Below are positions 45,377-54,599 of a stretch of DNA of 64,000 bases, one piece after another. Positions within the stretch are counted from its first letter, which is position 1; the number at the start of each line of letters is the position of its first letter. Origin of the DNA: Bog-473 sp963701955 (GTDB taxonomy: Bacteria > Actinomycetota > Acidimicrobiia > Acidimicrobiales > RAAP-2); NCBI GenBank assembly GCA_963701955.1, contig OY969694.1:2356001-2420000 (forward strand). Direction: 5' to 3'. Position numbers and translations under genes: made by a program. The notes under the pieces are model-generated. The model was not told the DNA's origin, did no database searches, and saw only the letters and a program-made list of their open reading frames with translations.

Positions 45377-46405
45377 GTGGCCCAGGGCGGCGCGACGTAC
45401 GCCGGCGCCGGCGTGGACATTGCGGCGGGTGACGCCGCCGTCGAGCGGCTGCGGCCGCTGGTGGCGGGTATCGGAGGCTTCGGCGGGCAGTTCCCGCTCG
45501 ACACCGGGCGCTACTCGCGGCCGGTGCTGGTGGCCTCGACCGACGGCGTGGGCACCAAGCTGGTGGTGGCCCGGGACGCCGGGCGCTACGACACCGTGGG
45601 CATCGACTTGGTGGCCATGTGCGTCGACGACCTGGTCTGTGTGGGGGCCGAGCCGCTCTTCCTGCTCGACTACATCGCCACCGGCAAGGTCGACCCCGAG
45701 CACGTCGCCACCGTGGTGGCCGGGGTGCACGAGGGGTGCCGCCAGGCCGGCTGCGCGCTGATCGGGGGCGAGACGGCCGAGCACGCCGGCGTCATGGCGC
45801 CGGGCGACCTCGACTTGGCCGGTTTCGCCGTCGGCGTGGTCGAGGAGGGGACCCAGCTGGGTCCCGAGCGCGTCCGTGCCGGGGACGTCGTGGTCGGGCT
45901 GCCCTCCCCTGGGTTGCGTTCCAACGGCTACACCCTGGCCCGCCACGTCCTGCTCGAGCGGGCAGGGCTCGCGCTGGCGGACCCGGCGTGGCCGGGCGCG
46001 GGGGCGGGGTGCAGCGTGGCTGACGAGTTGTTGCGTCCGTCGGTGATCTATGCCCCGGCGGTGCTTTCCGTCCGCTCGGCCGTCGGCCAGGCGCTGCGTG
46101 CCTGCGCGCACATCACCGGTGGCGGGATCGTGGGCAACCTGCCCCGTGCCCTTCCGGCGGGTCTGGGCGCCGAGTTGGATCGATCAACGTGGTCCGAGCC
46201 GCGGATCTTCGCGGAGATCGCCCGGCTGGGCTCCGTGGACGGCGACGAGATGGACCGGGTCTTCAACCGGGGCATCGGGATGGCGCTGGTCGTGGAGGCC
46301 GTCCGGGTGGACGACGTGCTGGGCGCGCTGGCCGGGTTCGAGTGTGCGCACGGGGCCGCGGTGATCGGACGGGTCGTCGACGGCGCCGGCGTGCGCTTCT
46401 CGTGA
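45377..46405 (+). CDS. purM: AIR synthetase (phosphoribosylformylglycinamidine cyclo-ligase)
   Basis: A 342-residue PurM starting at GTG 45377: GGATYAGAGVDIAAGD, then VASTDGVGTKLVVA, GIDLVAMCVDDLVCVGAEPL, GGETAEHAGVM and GLRSNGYTLAR. It closes the imidazole ring after PurL. The stop overlaps the next GTG by 4 bases. Confidence 0.95.
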   Translation: MAQGGATYAGAGVDIAAGDAAVERLRPLVAGIGGFGGQFPLDTGRYSRPVLVASTDGVGTKLVVARDAGRYDTVGIDLVAMCVDDLVCVGAEPLFLLDYIATGKVDPEHVATVVAGVHEGCRQAGCALIGGETAEHAGVMAPGDLDLAGFAVGVVEEGTQLGPERVRAGDVVVGLPSPGLRSNGYTLARHVLLERAGLALADPAWPGAGAGCSVADELLRPSVIYAPAVLSVRSAVGQALRACAHITGGGIVGNLPRALPAGLGAELDRSTWSEPRIFAEIARLGSVDGDEMDRVFNRGIGMALVVEAVRVDDVLGALAGFECAHGAAVIGRVVDGAGVRFS

Positions 46406-47001
46406 GCGGCTCGCTCGTGAGTGGCTCGAGAGACGTCCCGAGGGTCGACCCCGACACGCTGGCCGCGCTGCGCAACCACCTCTTGGTGCACTCGGTCAGG
46501 ACCGGGCACTTCACGCTCAAGTCGGGTCGCACCAGCACCTGGTTCATCGACTCGAAGCAGACGGTGTGCCGGCCCGAGGCCATGGTGTGGGTCGCCGAGG
46601 CCGTGCTGGCGCTGACACCACCCGAGGCCACGGCCATCGGTGGTCTCACCATGGGGGCCGACCCCGTGGCCTTCGTCACCGCCGGCGTGGGGGCCACCCG
46701 GGGGCGGCCGTTGAAGGCCTTCAGTGTCCGCAAGGAGGCCAAGGACCACGGGGCGGGTGGGCGCATTGCCGGCGCCCTGGATCCCGAGGATCGAGTCGTG
46801 GTCACCGAGGACACCGTGACCAGGGGCACCTCGCTGCTCGAGGCGGCCCGGGGTGTGCGCGACGCGGGCGCGGAGGTCGTGGCCGCGGTGGCGCTGGTCG
46901 ATCGGGGCGGAACGGCCGAGGCGATGGCGGCCGCGGAGGGGATCCCCTTCTTCGCCGTCCTGCGCGCTCCGGACCTGGGATTTCCGTTCGAGGGAGCGTA
47001 A
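46402..47001 (+). CDS. pyrE: Orotate phosphoribosyltransferase
   Basis: A 199-residue type I PRTase: FTLKSGRTSTWFIDSKQT, GLTMGADPVA, FSVRKEAKDHG and the PRPP motif VVVTEDTVTRGTSLLEA. It makes OMP in pyrimidine synthesis; its coupling to purM by a GTGA overlap puts a pyrimidine gene in the purine operon, both pathways drawing on PRPP. An alternative GTG at 46417 is in frame. Confidence 0.92.
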   Translation: MSGSLVSGSRDVPRVDPDTLAALRNHLLVHSVRTGHFTLKSGRTSTWFIDSKQTVCRPEAMVWVAEAVLALTPPEATAIGGLTMGADPVAFVTAGVGATRGRPLKAFSVRKEAKDHGAGGRIAGALDPEDRVVVTEDTVTRGTSLLEAARGVRDAGAEVVAAVALVDRGGTAEAMAAAEGIPFFAVLRAPDLGFPFEGA

Positions 47002-47076
47002 GGGTCACCCCGCGGTTGGCGGACGACGGAGCCACTTTGGCCGGTGTCTCCACATCTGCGACCTCTCAACAGTTTG

Positions 47077-47089
47077 GTTTAGGCTAAAC
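47077..47089. promoter_or_regulatory. GTTTAG-G-CTAAAC inverted repeat
   Basis: Six-base arms around a central G, 210 bases upstream of the secreted repeat protein. The core TTAGGCTAA resembles DtxR/IdeR iron-regulator boxes, but the outer arms match only in part, so this is tentative. Confidence 0.35.
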
Positions 47090-47298
47090 GGAATTGGTGA
47101 GAGCGCCGCGTGCGTGACTCGGGGCACTCACATGCCCGAGCCAGGTCCTGGTCGGAGCCCGAAGACACTCACGCCGCGGAGGGCTCCGCAGAACTGACAA
47201 CGGGTGAACATTCGGTGGAATACGCCGCGAAACCGTTGCTATCGGCCCCCCGGTTTCTTAGGGTGGCAAAGAGGGCTCCCCCCCTAGGAGGTACGCAC

Positions 47299-49617
47299 AT
47301 GTCTGATCGCGCGCGGCGAGGCAACCGACAGCGGACGACAGGTCGAGTGACCCCGTCCAAGCTGCGACGGACGGCGGTGATCGCGGTGGACGGCGTGCTG
47401 GCCGTCGGCACCGGTGCGATCGCCGGACTCTTCGCCACCTCCGCGCCCGCCATCGCGGCTGCGCCGACTCCCGGATGGAGCGGGGCGCAGTCCCCGGTGC
47501 CCACCGGAGCTGACGCACCGGCGACCAACCCCGGCGAGGAGATCACGACCGATGCGTGTGCCACTTCGGTCTCATGCGCCGCGGCAGGTACGTACGAGGA
47601 CGGCTCGTCCAATACCCATGGGTTCCTCGACATGCTGTCGGGCGGATCGTGGTCGGGTGTCGAAGCCCCGCTGCCGGCCGATGCCAATTCGAACCCCGAC
47701 CCCGGCTTCTTCGATACCTCTTGCCCGACCAGCGGTTCGTGCGTGGTCGTGGGCGCGTACAAGGACTCCAGCCTCACTTCCCAACCCGAAGGTCTGATCG
47801 AGTCGCTTTCGGGCGGCGTGTGGAGCGCCATCACGGCTCCCGTCCCAGCCGACGCCGAACCGGCCGCCTCGTCCGATACCTGGTTGACGTCGGTGTCGTG
47901 CCCTGCCCCGGGAACCTGCGAGGCAGTCGGTTTCTACGCCAACGCCAGCGGTCATCCGACCGGGCTGATCGACACGCTCTCGGGCGGCCATTGGACGGCA
48001 ATGGCCGCGCCCGAGGTCTCCGACGGCAGCGCGAGTCAACAGGCAGAGCTGGCTGGGATCTCGTGTCCCGCAGTGGGCTCGTGCGAGGCCGATGGGCTGT
48101 ATCGCACCAACGCAGGCGGGACCGGACTCGAGGTGCTCAGCTTGTCAGGCGGGACGTGGACGCCATCGGTTGCTCCGCTCCCAAGCGACGCCGCCACCGG
48201 AGCGGGCCAGGTCGTGGCGGTCACCCCCTTCATCGATATCTTCGGCAAGAACATCTCGTGTGTCGGATCGCAGTGTGAGATCGCCGGCGAATATGTGACG
48301 ACGGCAGGCAGCTCGGCCAAGGCTCCGCTGCTCGAACACCTCTCGGGATCGTCCTGGACGGCCTCGTCGGGGCCGCTGCCGGCGAACGCCCAAACCGGGA
48401 GCTCTGAAGACGCGCCACTGCTCTCGGTGTCCTGTGGATTCGACGGCGGATGCGTGGCGGTGGGTGGGTACACCGATACGGCGACCGGCTCACGCCCGCT
48501 CGTGGAGACGGTGTCGGCCAACGGAACCGTGTCGGGCCAAGAGGCACCGCAGCCGACAGACGCGGCAACGGGCTCCAGCATCGACGGCTTCCTCATCGGA
48601 GTGTCGTGCGTTTCGTCCGCGCGGTGCACGGCGGTAGGCATCTACACGAACACGACGTCTTCGAATACCATCGGTCTGATCGACACCCTGTCGGGCACCA
48701 CCTGGAGCGCCCAGGGGGCGGCGGTCCCGTCCAACGCGGGAACCGGCGCATCCGCGAGCAGCGACCTCTTCGCCGTGGCCAGCACGCCGCGCGGCTCGTT
48801 CCTCGCCGGTGGGGACTATCTCGACCCAGGGAACCAGTTCGGCCTGCTCGACACCTACACTCCGCCGGAGGGCTATTGGACCGACGCCTCGGACGGTGGG
48901 ATCTTCTCCTACGGCGCCGCAGTGTTCCACGGCTCCATGGGAGGACAGCGCCTGAACGCGCCGATCGTCGGGATGGCGGACACGCCGGGCAACGGTGGCT
49001 ACTGGGAGGTGGCGTCTGACGGTGGGATCTTCAGCTTCGGCAACGCGGTCTTCCACGGTTCGACGGGCAGCCTCCATCTGAACAAGCCGGTCGTCGGCAT
49101 GGCGGCGACGCCGGACGGCAGCGGCTACTGGCTGGTGGCCTCCGACGGCGGGATCTTCAACTACGGCGACGCCGGGTTCTTCGGTTCGGCCGGGAGCATT
49201 CACCTGAACAAGCCGATCGTCGGCATGGCGGCCACGCCCGACGGGGGCGGGTATTGGCTGGTTGCCTCCGACGGCGGCGTCTTCAGCTACGGCGATGCCG
49301 TGTTCTACGGCTCGACCGGTGCCATTCACCTGAACAAGCCCGTCATGGGGATGGCCAGTAGCGCCACCGGGCACGGCTATTGGCTGGTGGCCTCCGACGG
49401 AGGGATCTTCAGCTACGGCGATGCCCTCTTCCACGGCTCGAGCGGATCCCTCGTGCTGAACAAGCCCGTCGTGGGCATGATGGCCACCTTCGACGGCGCC
49501 GGCTACTGGCTGGTGGCCTCCGACGGAGGGATCTTCAGCTACGGCGATGCCGGCTTCCAGGGATCGGCCGGGAGCCTCAATCTGGTCGCGCCCATGGTCG
49601 GCGGGAGCGCAACCTGA
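47299..49617 (+). CDS. Secreted repeat protein with 42-residue C-terminal repeats
   Basis: A 772-residue exported protein. AGGAGGT (47286-47292) precedes ATG 47299. The N-terminus is basic and then hydrophobic (about residues 25-52, ending SAPAIAAAPTPG), a signal peptide. Residues about 60-510 hold roughly eight degenerate repeats of ~55 residues built on SCPxxGxCxAVGxY and LSGGxWxA. From about residue 525 come six repeats of exactly 42 residues. Both halves look like beta-propeller or beta-solenoid strands. I know similar repeats from Acidimicrobiia surface proteins; function unknown, presumably surface or extracellular. Confidence 0.8.
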   Translation: MSDRARRGNRQRTTGRVTPSKLRRTAVIAVDGVLAVGTGAIAGLFATSAPAIAAAPTPGWSGAQSPVPTGADAPATNPGEEITTDACATSVSCAAAGTYEDGSSNTHGFLDMLSGGSWSGVEAPLPADANSNPDPGFFDTSCPTSGSCVVVGAYKDSSLTSQPEGLIESLSGGVWSAITAPVPADAEPAASSDTWLTSVSCPAPGTCEAVGFYANASGHPTGLIDTLSGGHWTAMAAPEVSDGSASQQAELAGISCPAVGSCEADGLYRTNAGGTGLEVLSLSGGTWTPSVAPLPSDAATGAGQVVAVTPFIDIFGKNISCVGSQCEIAGEYVTTAGSSAKAPLLEHLSGSSWTASSGPLPANAQTGSSEDAPLLSVSCGFDGGCVAVGGYTDTATGSRPLVETVSANGTVSGQEAPQPTDAATGSSIDGFLIGVSCVSSARCTAVGIYTNTTSSNTIGLIDTLSGTTWSAQGAAVPSNAGTGASASSDLFAVASTPRGSFLAGGDYLDPGNQFGLLDTYTPPEGYWTDASDGGIFSYGAAVFHGSMGGQRLNAPIVGMADTPGNGGYWEVASDGGIFSFGNAVFHGSTGSLHLNKPVVGMAATPDGSGYWLVASDGGIFNYGDAGFFGSAGSIHLNKPIVGMAATPDGGGYWLVASDGGVFSYGDAVFYGSTGAIHLNKPVMGMASSATGHGYWLVASDGGIFSYGDALFHGSSGSLVLNKPVVGMMATFDGAGYWLVASDGGIFSYGDAGFQGSAGSLNLVAPMVGGSAT
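48871..49617 (+). repeat. Six 126-bp in-frame coding repeats
   Basis: Units begin at 48871, 48997, 49123, 49249, 49375 and 49501, exactly 126 bases apart; the last is slightly shorter. Each encodes a version of GYWLVASDGGIFSYGDA followed by LNKPVVGMAAT. The later units are most alike, suggesting recent duplication. Confidence 0.9.
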
Positions 49618-49667
49618 GCCGATCGGGGCTCGAGGCACCGGTGGGCTGAACCGGGATCAGCCTGCCG

Positions 49668-51203
49668 TCAGCCGGACTGATCCTCTCCGGACGTCATGGT
49701 CGGGACCGCCCGCAACGGTGGCGCGCCGACGGCGCAATGCCAGGCACGACTGGGCGTCCCCGCCTGTGCCCGGGCGCGGGGAGGGTTGCGGATCGTGACC
49801 GCGGCCACCAGGCCTCCGGCAGCCGCGACCACCGCCGCGATGACCATGGCGGTGCGGAACCCGGAGGCCAGCTCGCTCGGTGCGAGTGCGGTGGCTCCGG
49901 TGATGCCGGCCAGTAGGGGCAGCAGCGCCACCGCGAACAGCCCGGCGGTTCGGGCGACCACGTTGTTGACTGCCGAGGCGATGCCCGAATGCTCTGCGGG
50001 GGCGGCGCCCATGGCGGTGGCGGTCAAAGGGGCCACTGTCACCGCGAGGCCGGTGGCCAGGACCAGGACGCCGGGCAGGACCACGGTCACGTACCCGCCC
50101 GGTTGCGAGGCGCGCGAGAGCAGCGCGAGGCCGGCCCCGACGAAGAACGGCCCAACCGTCATCTGGAGGCGGGGGCCGATGCGCGCCGAGAGCTGCCCCG
50201 AGCGCGCGGAGAACGCCAGCATGACCACGGTCACCGGGAGCAGGGCCAGACCCGACTGAAGGGGGCTGTAGCCCTTCACGATCTGGAGCTCTGCGGGGAG
50301 CAGGAACAGGGCGCCACCCAGCCCGCCGTAGACGGCGAAAGTGACCGCGTTGGCCCCGCTGAACTGCCGGGAGCGGAAGAGGCCGAGCGGCAACATCGGG
50401 CGTGATCGTCGGAGCTCGACGATCACGAAGGCGGGACCGGCCATGAGGGCCAGAACCAGGGCTACGACGACCTCCGGGCTGGACCAGCCCCTCTGCGGCC
50501 CCTCGATGAGTCCATAGGTCAGGCCGGCCAGGAAGATGGCCGCCAGCGCGGCCCCGGCGAGGTCGACGCGGCCGTCACCGTCGGGATCGCGCGACTCGGG
50601 GACATGCCGGGCGGTGATGGCGAGCACGAGGGCGGCCATCGGGAGGTTGATGGTGAAGACCCAGCGCCACGATCCCACGGCGATGAGCCAGCCGCCCACC
50701 AGCGGGCCGGCGGCCGAGGCGACTCCGGCGAGCCCCGACCACGCCCCGATCGCCCGGGCGCGGTCGTCGGCCCGGAAGGAAGCCTGGAGGATGGCCAGGC
50801 TGGCCGGAGCCAGCAACGCCCCCCCAACACCCTGGCCCAGCCGGGCCGCCACCAGGAACCCCGCTCCTGGGGCGAGCCCGCAACAAACCGAGAGCGCGGC
50901 GAACCATACGACGCCGGCGGAGAACACCTTCCGCCGTCCGTACCGGTCGCCGAGCGCGCCACCGAGGAGGAGGAAGGCGGCCAGGGTGAGCGTGTAGCCG
51001 GTGACGATCCACTGGAGCGTGCCCACTCCGCCGCCCACGTCGCGGTTGATGGAGGGCAGCGCGATGCCGACGACCGTCGCATCGAGCAAGGCCATCCCCG
51101 AGCCGAGGACCGTGGCCACGAGGACCCAGCGTCCCCGTGCGCTGGCAAGAACCAGTGGCTCGGCGGCCGTGCCGGCACCACGGGCTCCCCGGCTCGCCGT
51201 CAC
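49668..51203 (-). CDS. DHA2-family MFS drug/proton antiporter
   Basis: A 511-residue 14-span transporter of the EmrB/QacA type. Motif D1/C-like sequences are visible: MALLDATVVGIALPSI, then motif A GGALGDRYGRRKVF, and APASLAILQASF / GPLVGGWLI. The C-terminal 30 residues are polar. GTG 51203 overlaps the stop of the upstream DUF1345-like gene by 4 bases, so the two are co-translated. Substrate unknown. Confidence 0.88.
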   Translation of the reverse strand: MTASRGARGAGTAAEPLVLASARGRWVLVATVLGSGMALLDATVVGIALPSINRDVGGGVGTLQWIVTGYTLTLAAFLLLGGALGDRYGRRKVFSAGVVWFAALSVCCGLAPGAGFLVAARLGQGVGGALLAPASLAILQASFRADDRARAIGAWSGLAGVASAAGPLVGGWLIAVGSWRWVFTINLPMAALVLAITARHVPESRDPDGDGRVDLAGAALAAIFLAGLTYGLIEGPQRGWSSPEVVVALVLALMAGPAFVIVELRRSRPMLPLGLFRSRQFSGANAVTFAVYGGLGGALFLLPAELQIVKGYSPLQSGLALLPVTVVMLAFSARSGQLSARIGPRLQMTVGPFFVGAGLALLSRASQPGGYVTVVLPGVLVLATGLAVTVAPLTATAMGAAPAEHSGIASAVNNVVARTAGLFAVALLPLLAGITGATALAPSELASGFRTAMVIAAVVAAAGGLVAAVTIRNPPRARAQAGTPSRAWHCAVGAPPLRAVPTMTSGEDQSG

Positions 51204-51898
51204 TTCAAGATGTTGACGGCGCGCGCCACGACCAGGATGGCCACCACGAGGGAGATGGCCTCCTCGGCCATCATCATGAGCTTGGTCCAGGCTTTGACCG
51301 CCGAGACGTCGGTCGGGCTGAAGGCGGTCGCCGTGGCGAAGGCGAAGTGCAGGTAGTCGACGAAGATCGGGACCCAGTCGGCCGCCACGTGCTGCGAGTG
51401 CACCATCTCGGGGAAGATCAAGGCCGGGCTCGAGCCGGTTCCGGTGGCGCGTGCGGCCGGGCCGCCCCGGTCGAGATTCCAGAACCACAAGGAGAAGGCC
51501 AAGATGTTCGACAGCCAGATGGCGCCGCCACTGGCCAGCAGCACCTTGGCGTCCTGGGTCCACCCCGCCGTGTCGACGATGTCGACGACGAGGCGGATGG
51601 CTGCATCGGCATTGGCCACCGTGATCAGGCCGATGAGCACGCTGGTGAGGTTGTGCAGCCACGGCCGGTTGCGGTCGATGCGTCCCGGGTCGCCGACGAT
51701 GAGCACGGCCAGGAGCACCGCCAGGAGGGCCGGGAACAGCCACGCGGCGTCACCGTTTCGCAGTTCGTGGGGGAGGGCGGCCCGGAGGAGACCGGTGGCG
51801 ATCACCGCGCCAGCCATGGGCCACCGCGGCTCGCCCAGCCGGGACGGGCGCCGTCCGGGGGTCCGGGGCACGGCGTCGGTTGCCATGGGGGCCATCAT
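51200..51898 (-). CDS. DUF1345-like membrane protein
   Basis: A protein of about 232 residues with six hydrophobic spans. The C-terminal part, WLSNILAFSLWFWNLD and then DYLHFAFATATAFSPTD and AVVARAVNIL-like end, is the DUF1345 pattern. Function unknown. The start is unsure: ATG 51898, 51895 and 51886 are clustered and no ribosome binding site decides between them. First gene of a two-gene unit with the MFS transporter. Confidence 0.7.
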   Translation of the reverse strand: MMAPMATDAVPRTPGRRPSRLGEPRWPMAGAVIATGLLRAALPHELRNGDAAWLFPALLAVLLAVLIVGDPGRIDRNRPWLHNLTSVLIGLITVANADAAIRLVVDIVDTAGWTQDAKVLLASGGAIWLSNILAFSLWFWNLDRGGPAARATGTGSSPALIFPEMVHSQHVAADWVPIFVDYLHFAFATATAFSPTDVSAVKAWTKLMMMAEEAISLVVAILVVARAVNILK

Positions 51899-52067
51899 CG
51901 CCCAAGGTGGGAGCGTCCCGGGGTCTCGTGGGTGGTAGCACGACGTCGGACCTCGGGCTACCGCCCTTGGTCGTGCCGGCGAGCGGCAGCAGACTGCGGT
52001 CACGAACCTCGGGACCGAGCTGAGGCGGTGAGGTGAGCACCAGGACGCGCAGACGCCAGGGAGGGCG

Positions 52068-54581
52068 ATGAGACCGGCCAGCGTACGCATGGCCTTGTAC
52101 ACCCTGCGCGCCACGTTCGAGCGTCGCGTCCGGGAATACGTGGTGGTCGTGATCCTGGTCGGGTTGCTCGGGGGCTTGGCTCTGGCGGCCGTCGCCGGTG
52201 CCCGCCGGACCCAGTCGTCGTACGCGAGCTACCTGGCGTCGACCAACCCATCGGATCTCGATGTCTTTGCGGGATTCGCCAACCCCGCCCTGGGGTCCTC
52301 CGTCGGGTACGACCCGGGCACCGCGGCCCGCCTGGCCCGGTTGCCCGGCGTGCGCGACGTCCAGACCGTCGTGGGCTTCGCGGGGAACATCGACCAGGTC
52401 CAGGGTCTCCACCCGCACCCCGTTGCCGGGGGCAAGCCTGCAGTGTTCGAGGGCTCGCTCGACGGCGAGTACACGACACAGGACCGCGCCACGCTCGTGG
52501 CGGGAAGCTGGCCGGACCCGACGGACGCGCACCAGGTGATGCTCAACGCGGGCGCGGCGGCCGAAGCCGGCTTGCACCTGGGCTCGACCGTCACGGTCAG
52601 CCTCAACTCTGACGCTCAAGAAGTTCTCATGAGCTCGCCGACGGGGCCGTCGAACCTGCCCCCGGTCAAGGTGGCGCGGCTCACCGTGGTGGGTCTGGTC
52701 ACGCTTCCCCAAGACGTCGACATCGACGACTACGACAGTCTGGGCTCGGGGACGATCCTTCTCACCCCGGCACTGACACGCCAGATCGCGGTGTGCTGCG
52801 CCACCTACTCGTACGCCTTCATGAAGCTCACTGACGGCACCGCACACGTCGGCGCGGTGGAGGCGGAGGTGAGCCGCCTCCATCTCCCCACCCCCAACGT
52901 GGGCGGCTTCCAGACCCACGCTCCCGCACTCGCCAGGGCCGACCGTGCGATCAAGCCGGTCTCGGTTTCGCTGGGCGTCTTCGGCGCACTGGCCGCGATC
53001 TCGCTGTTCCTCGTCGGCGTCCAGGTGTTCGGGCGACAGCTCCGTCGCCATGCGACCGAGACTGCTGCGCTGCGCGCGCTCGGGGCGGGTCCGGGGGCCA
53101 GGACACTCGACGCCACCTTGGGACTGCTCGGGGCGGTCGCGCTGGGGGGCGCGGCCGCCGTCGTGGTGGCGCTGGCCCTGTCGCCGTTGTTCCCGCTGGG
53201 TCCCGTGCGTCCGGTGGTCCCCGCGTCGCTCGCCGCAGACTGGACCGTTCTCGGGCTCGGTTTCGTGGTGCTCGTGCTGGTGCTCGGAGCGACCGCGCTG
53301 GCGACCGCTGCGCACCTCGATCCTTCCCGGGTCCTGGTGCGGCGCACCCGATTCGTCAGCCGCCCGGCAGCCGCCGCCCGGTTGGCCTCGGAGGCGGGGC
53401 TCGGAGTGCCCGCGGTCACCGGCATCCGCTTCGCCACCCAACCGGGGGAACTCGATCCGGTGCCGGTGCGCTCGGCCATCGTGGGCGCCGCCCTCGCCGT
53501 GGTCGTGATCCTGGGCACCGTCGTGTTCGGTGCCAGCTTGAACAACCTGGTGACGCACCCGGCGCTCTACGGGTGGAACTGGAATGACGCGTTGCTCTCC
53601 GGATTCTCCGGGGACGAGGATCTCCCGGCGCACCAGAGCGCCACCCTGTTGGCCCACGACCCGTATGTGAGTGCGGCGTCGGGGGTGTATTTCGCCAAGG
53701 CGCGGATCAACGGACAGCTGACCGGCATCATGGGAGCCACGCCGCACGCCGCGGTGGCTCCCCCAATCCTGAGCGGGCAAGGGCTGGGGGGTTCGAACCA
53801 GATCGTCGTGGGCCCGGCCACGCTTCAGGCCCTGGGTGCCCACGTCGGTGGCACCGTGGTCTTCACCGCCCCGCGCGGCCCGACGCGCCGCTTGACCGTG
53901 GTCGGCACGACGACACTGCCCGCCATCATGGGTGACGGCATGGGCACGGGGGCCATCGTCGACTTTCGGTTGATCCCACCCGAGGTGCGCAACACGCAGG
54001 GAAACGCGGTGCCGGGCCCCAACGCCTACCTCGTGCGCACGACGGGACCACCGGCGGCTGCGCTGGGATCACTGGACCGGATCGCCAACGTCATCAACAA
54101 CCCCAATTCACCGAGTCCGGGGTCGGCCGGCGGGGCGGTCGCCGCGTTGCGCCCCGTCGAGATCGTGGACTCGCACTCCATCGTGGTGATTCCCGGAGTG
54201 CTCGGCGCCGGCCTGGCCCTGGGCGCGGCGGTGGCGTTGGGGATCACGCTGGTGGCCTCGGTCCGCCGGCGGCGACGGGACTTCGCGGTGCTCAAGACGC
54301 TGGGTCTCTCGGGACGCCAGCTCGGCGGGATCGTGGCGTGGCAGTCCTCGGTCACCGTGCTCATCGGGACGCTCGTCGGGGTGCCCCTCGGCATCGTCGT
54401 GGGCCACGTCCTGTGGAACGCCTTTGCCGAAGCTATCGACGCCGTGCCGGTCACGAGCGTGCCGGTCGGCTCTGTCGTGGCCATCGCCGTGGGCGCGGTG
54501 GTCCTGGCCAACGTCGTGGCGGCGGTGCCGGCCCGCTTGGCCGCACGGACGCGCACCGCCGTCCTGCTGCGATCGGAATGA
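52068..54581 (+). CDS. FtsX-like ABC transporter permease
   Basis: An 837-residue permease with the duplicated FtsX/MacB layout: an N-terminal span (about residues 24-44), a large extracytoplasmic domain (to about 300), three spans, a second FtsX-type half with another extracytoplasmic domain (about 490-690) and three terminal spans with FAVLKTLGLSGRQLGGIVAW. GGGAGGG precedes ATG 52068. No ATPase gene is next to it, so its partner is elsewhere. Likely exports a peptide or lipid or acts in envelope signalling. Confidence 0.85.
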   Translation: MRPASVRMALYTLRATFERRVREYVVVVILVGLLGGLALAAVAGARRTQSSYASYLASTNPSDLDVFAGFANPALGSSVGYDPGTAARLARLPGVRDVQTVVGFAGNIDQVQGLHPHPVAGGKPAVFEGSLDGEYTTQDRATLVAGSWPDPTDAHQVMLNAGAAAEAGLHLGSTVTVSLNSDAQEVLMSSPTGPSNLPPVKVARLTVVGLVTLPQDVDIDDYDSLGSGTILLTPALTRQIAVCCATYSYAFMKLTDGTAHVGAVEAEVSRLHLPTPNVGGFQTHAPALARADRAIKPVSVSLGVFGALAAISLFLVGVQVFGRQLRRHATETAALRALGAGPGARTLDATLGLLGAVALGGAAAVVVALALSPLFPLGPVRPVVPASLAADWTVLGLGFVVLVLVLGATALATAAHLDPSRVLVRRTRFVSRPAAAARLASEAGLGVPAVTGIRFATQPGELDPVPVRSAIVGAALAVVVILGTVVFGASLNNLVTHPALYGWNWNDALLSGFSGDEDLPAHQSATLLAHDPYVSAASGVYFAKARINGQLTGIMGATPHAAVAPPILSGQGLGGSNQIVVGPATLQALGAHVGGTVVFTAPRGPTRRLTVVGTTTLPAIMGDGMGTGAIVDFRLIPPEVRNTQGNAVPGPNAYLVRTTGPPAAALGSLDRIANVINNPNSPSPGSAGGAVAALRPVEIVDSHSIVVIPGVLGAGLALGAAVALGITLVASVRRRRRDFAVLKTLGLSGRQLGGIVAWQSSVTVLIGTLVGVPLGIVVGHVLWNAFAEAIDAVPVTSVPVGSVVAIAVGAVVLANVVAAVPARLAARTRTAVLLRSE

Positions 54582-54599
54582 GTCCGGTTGCCGCGTTCA

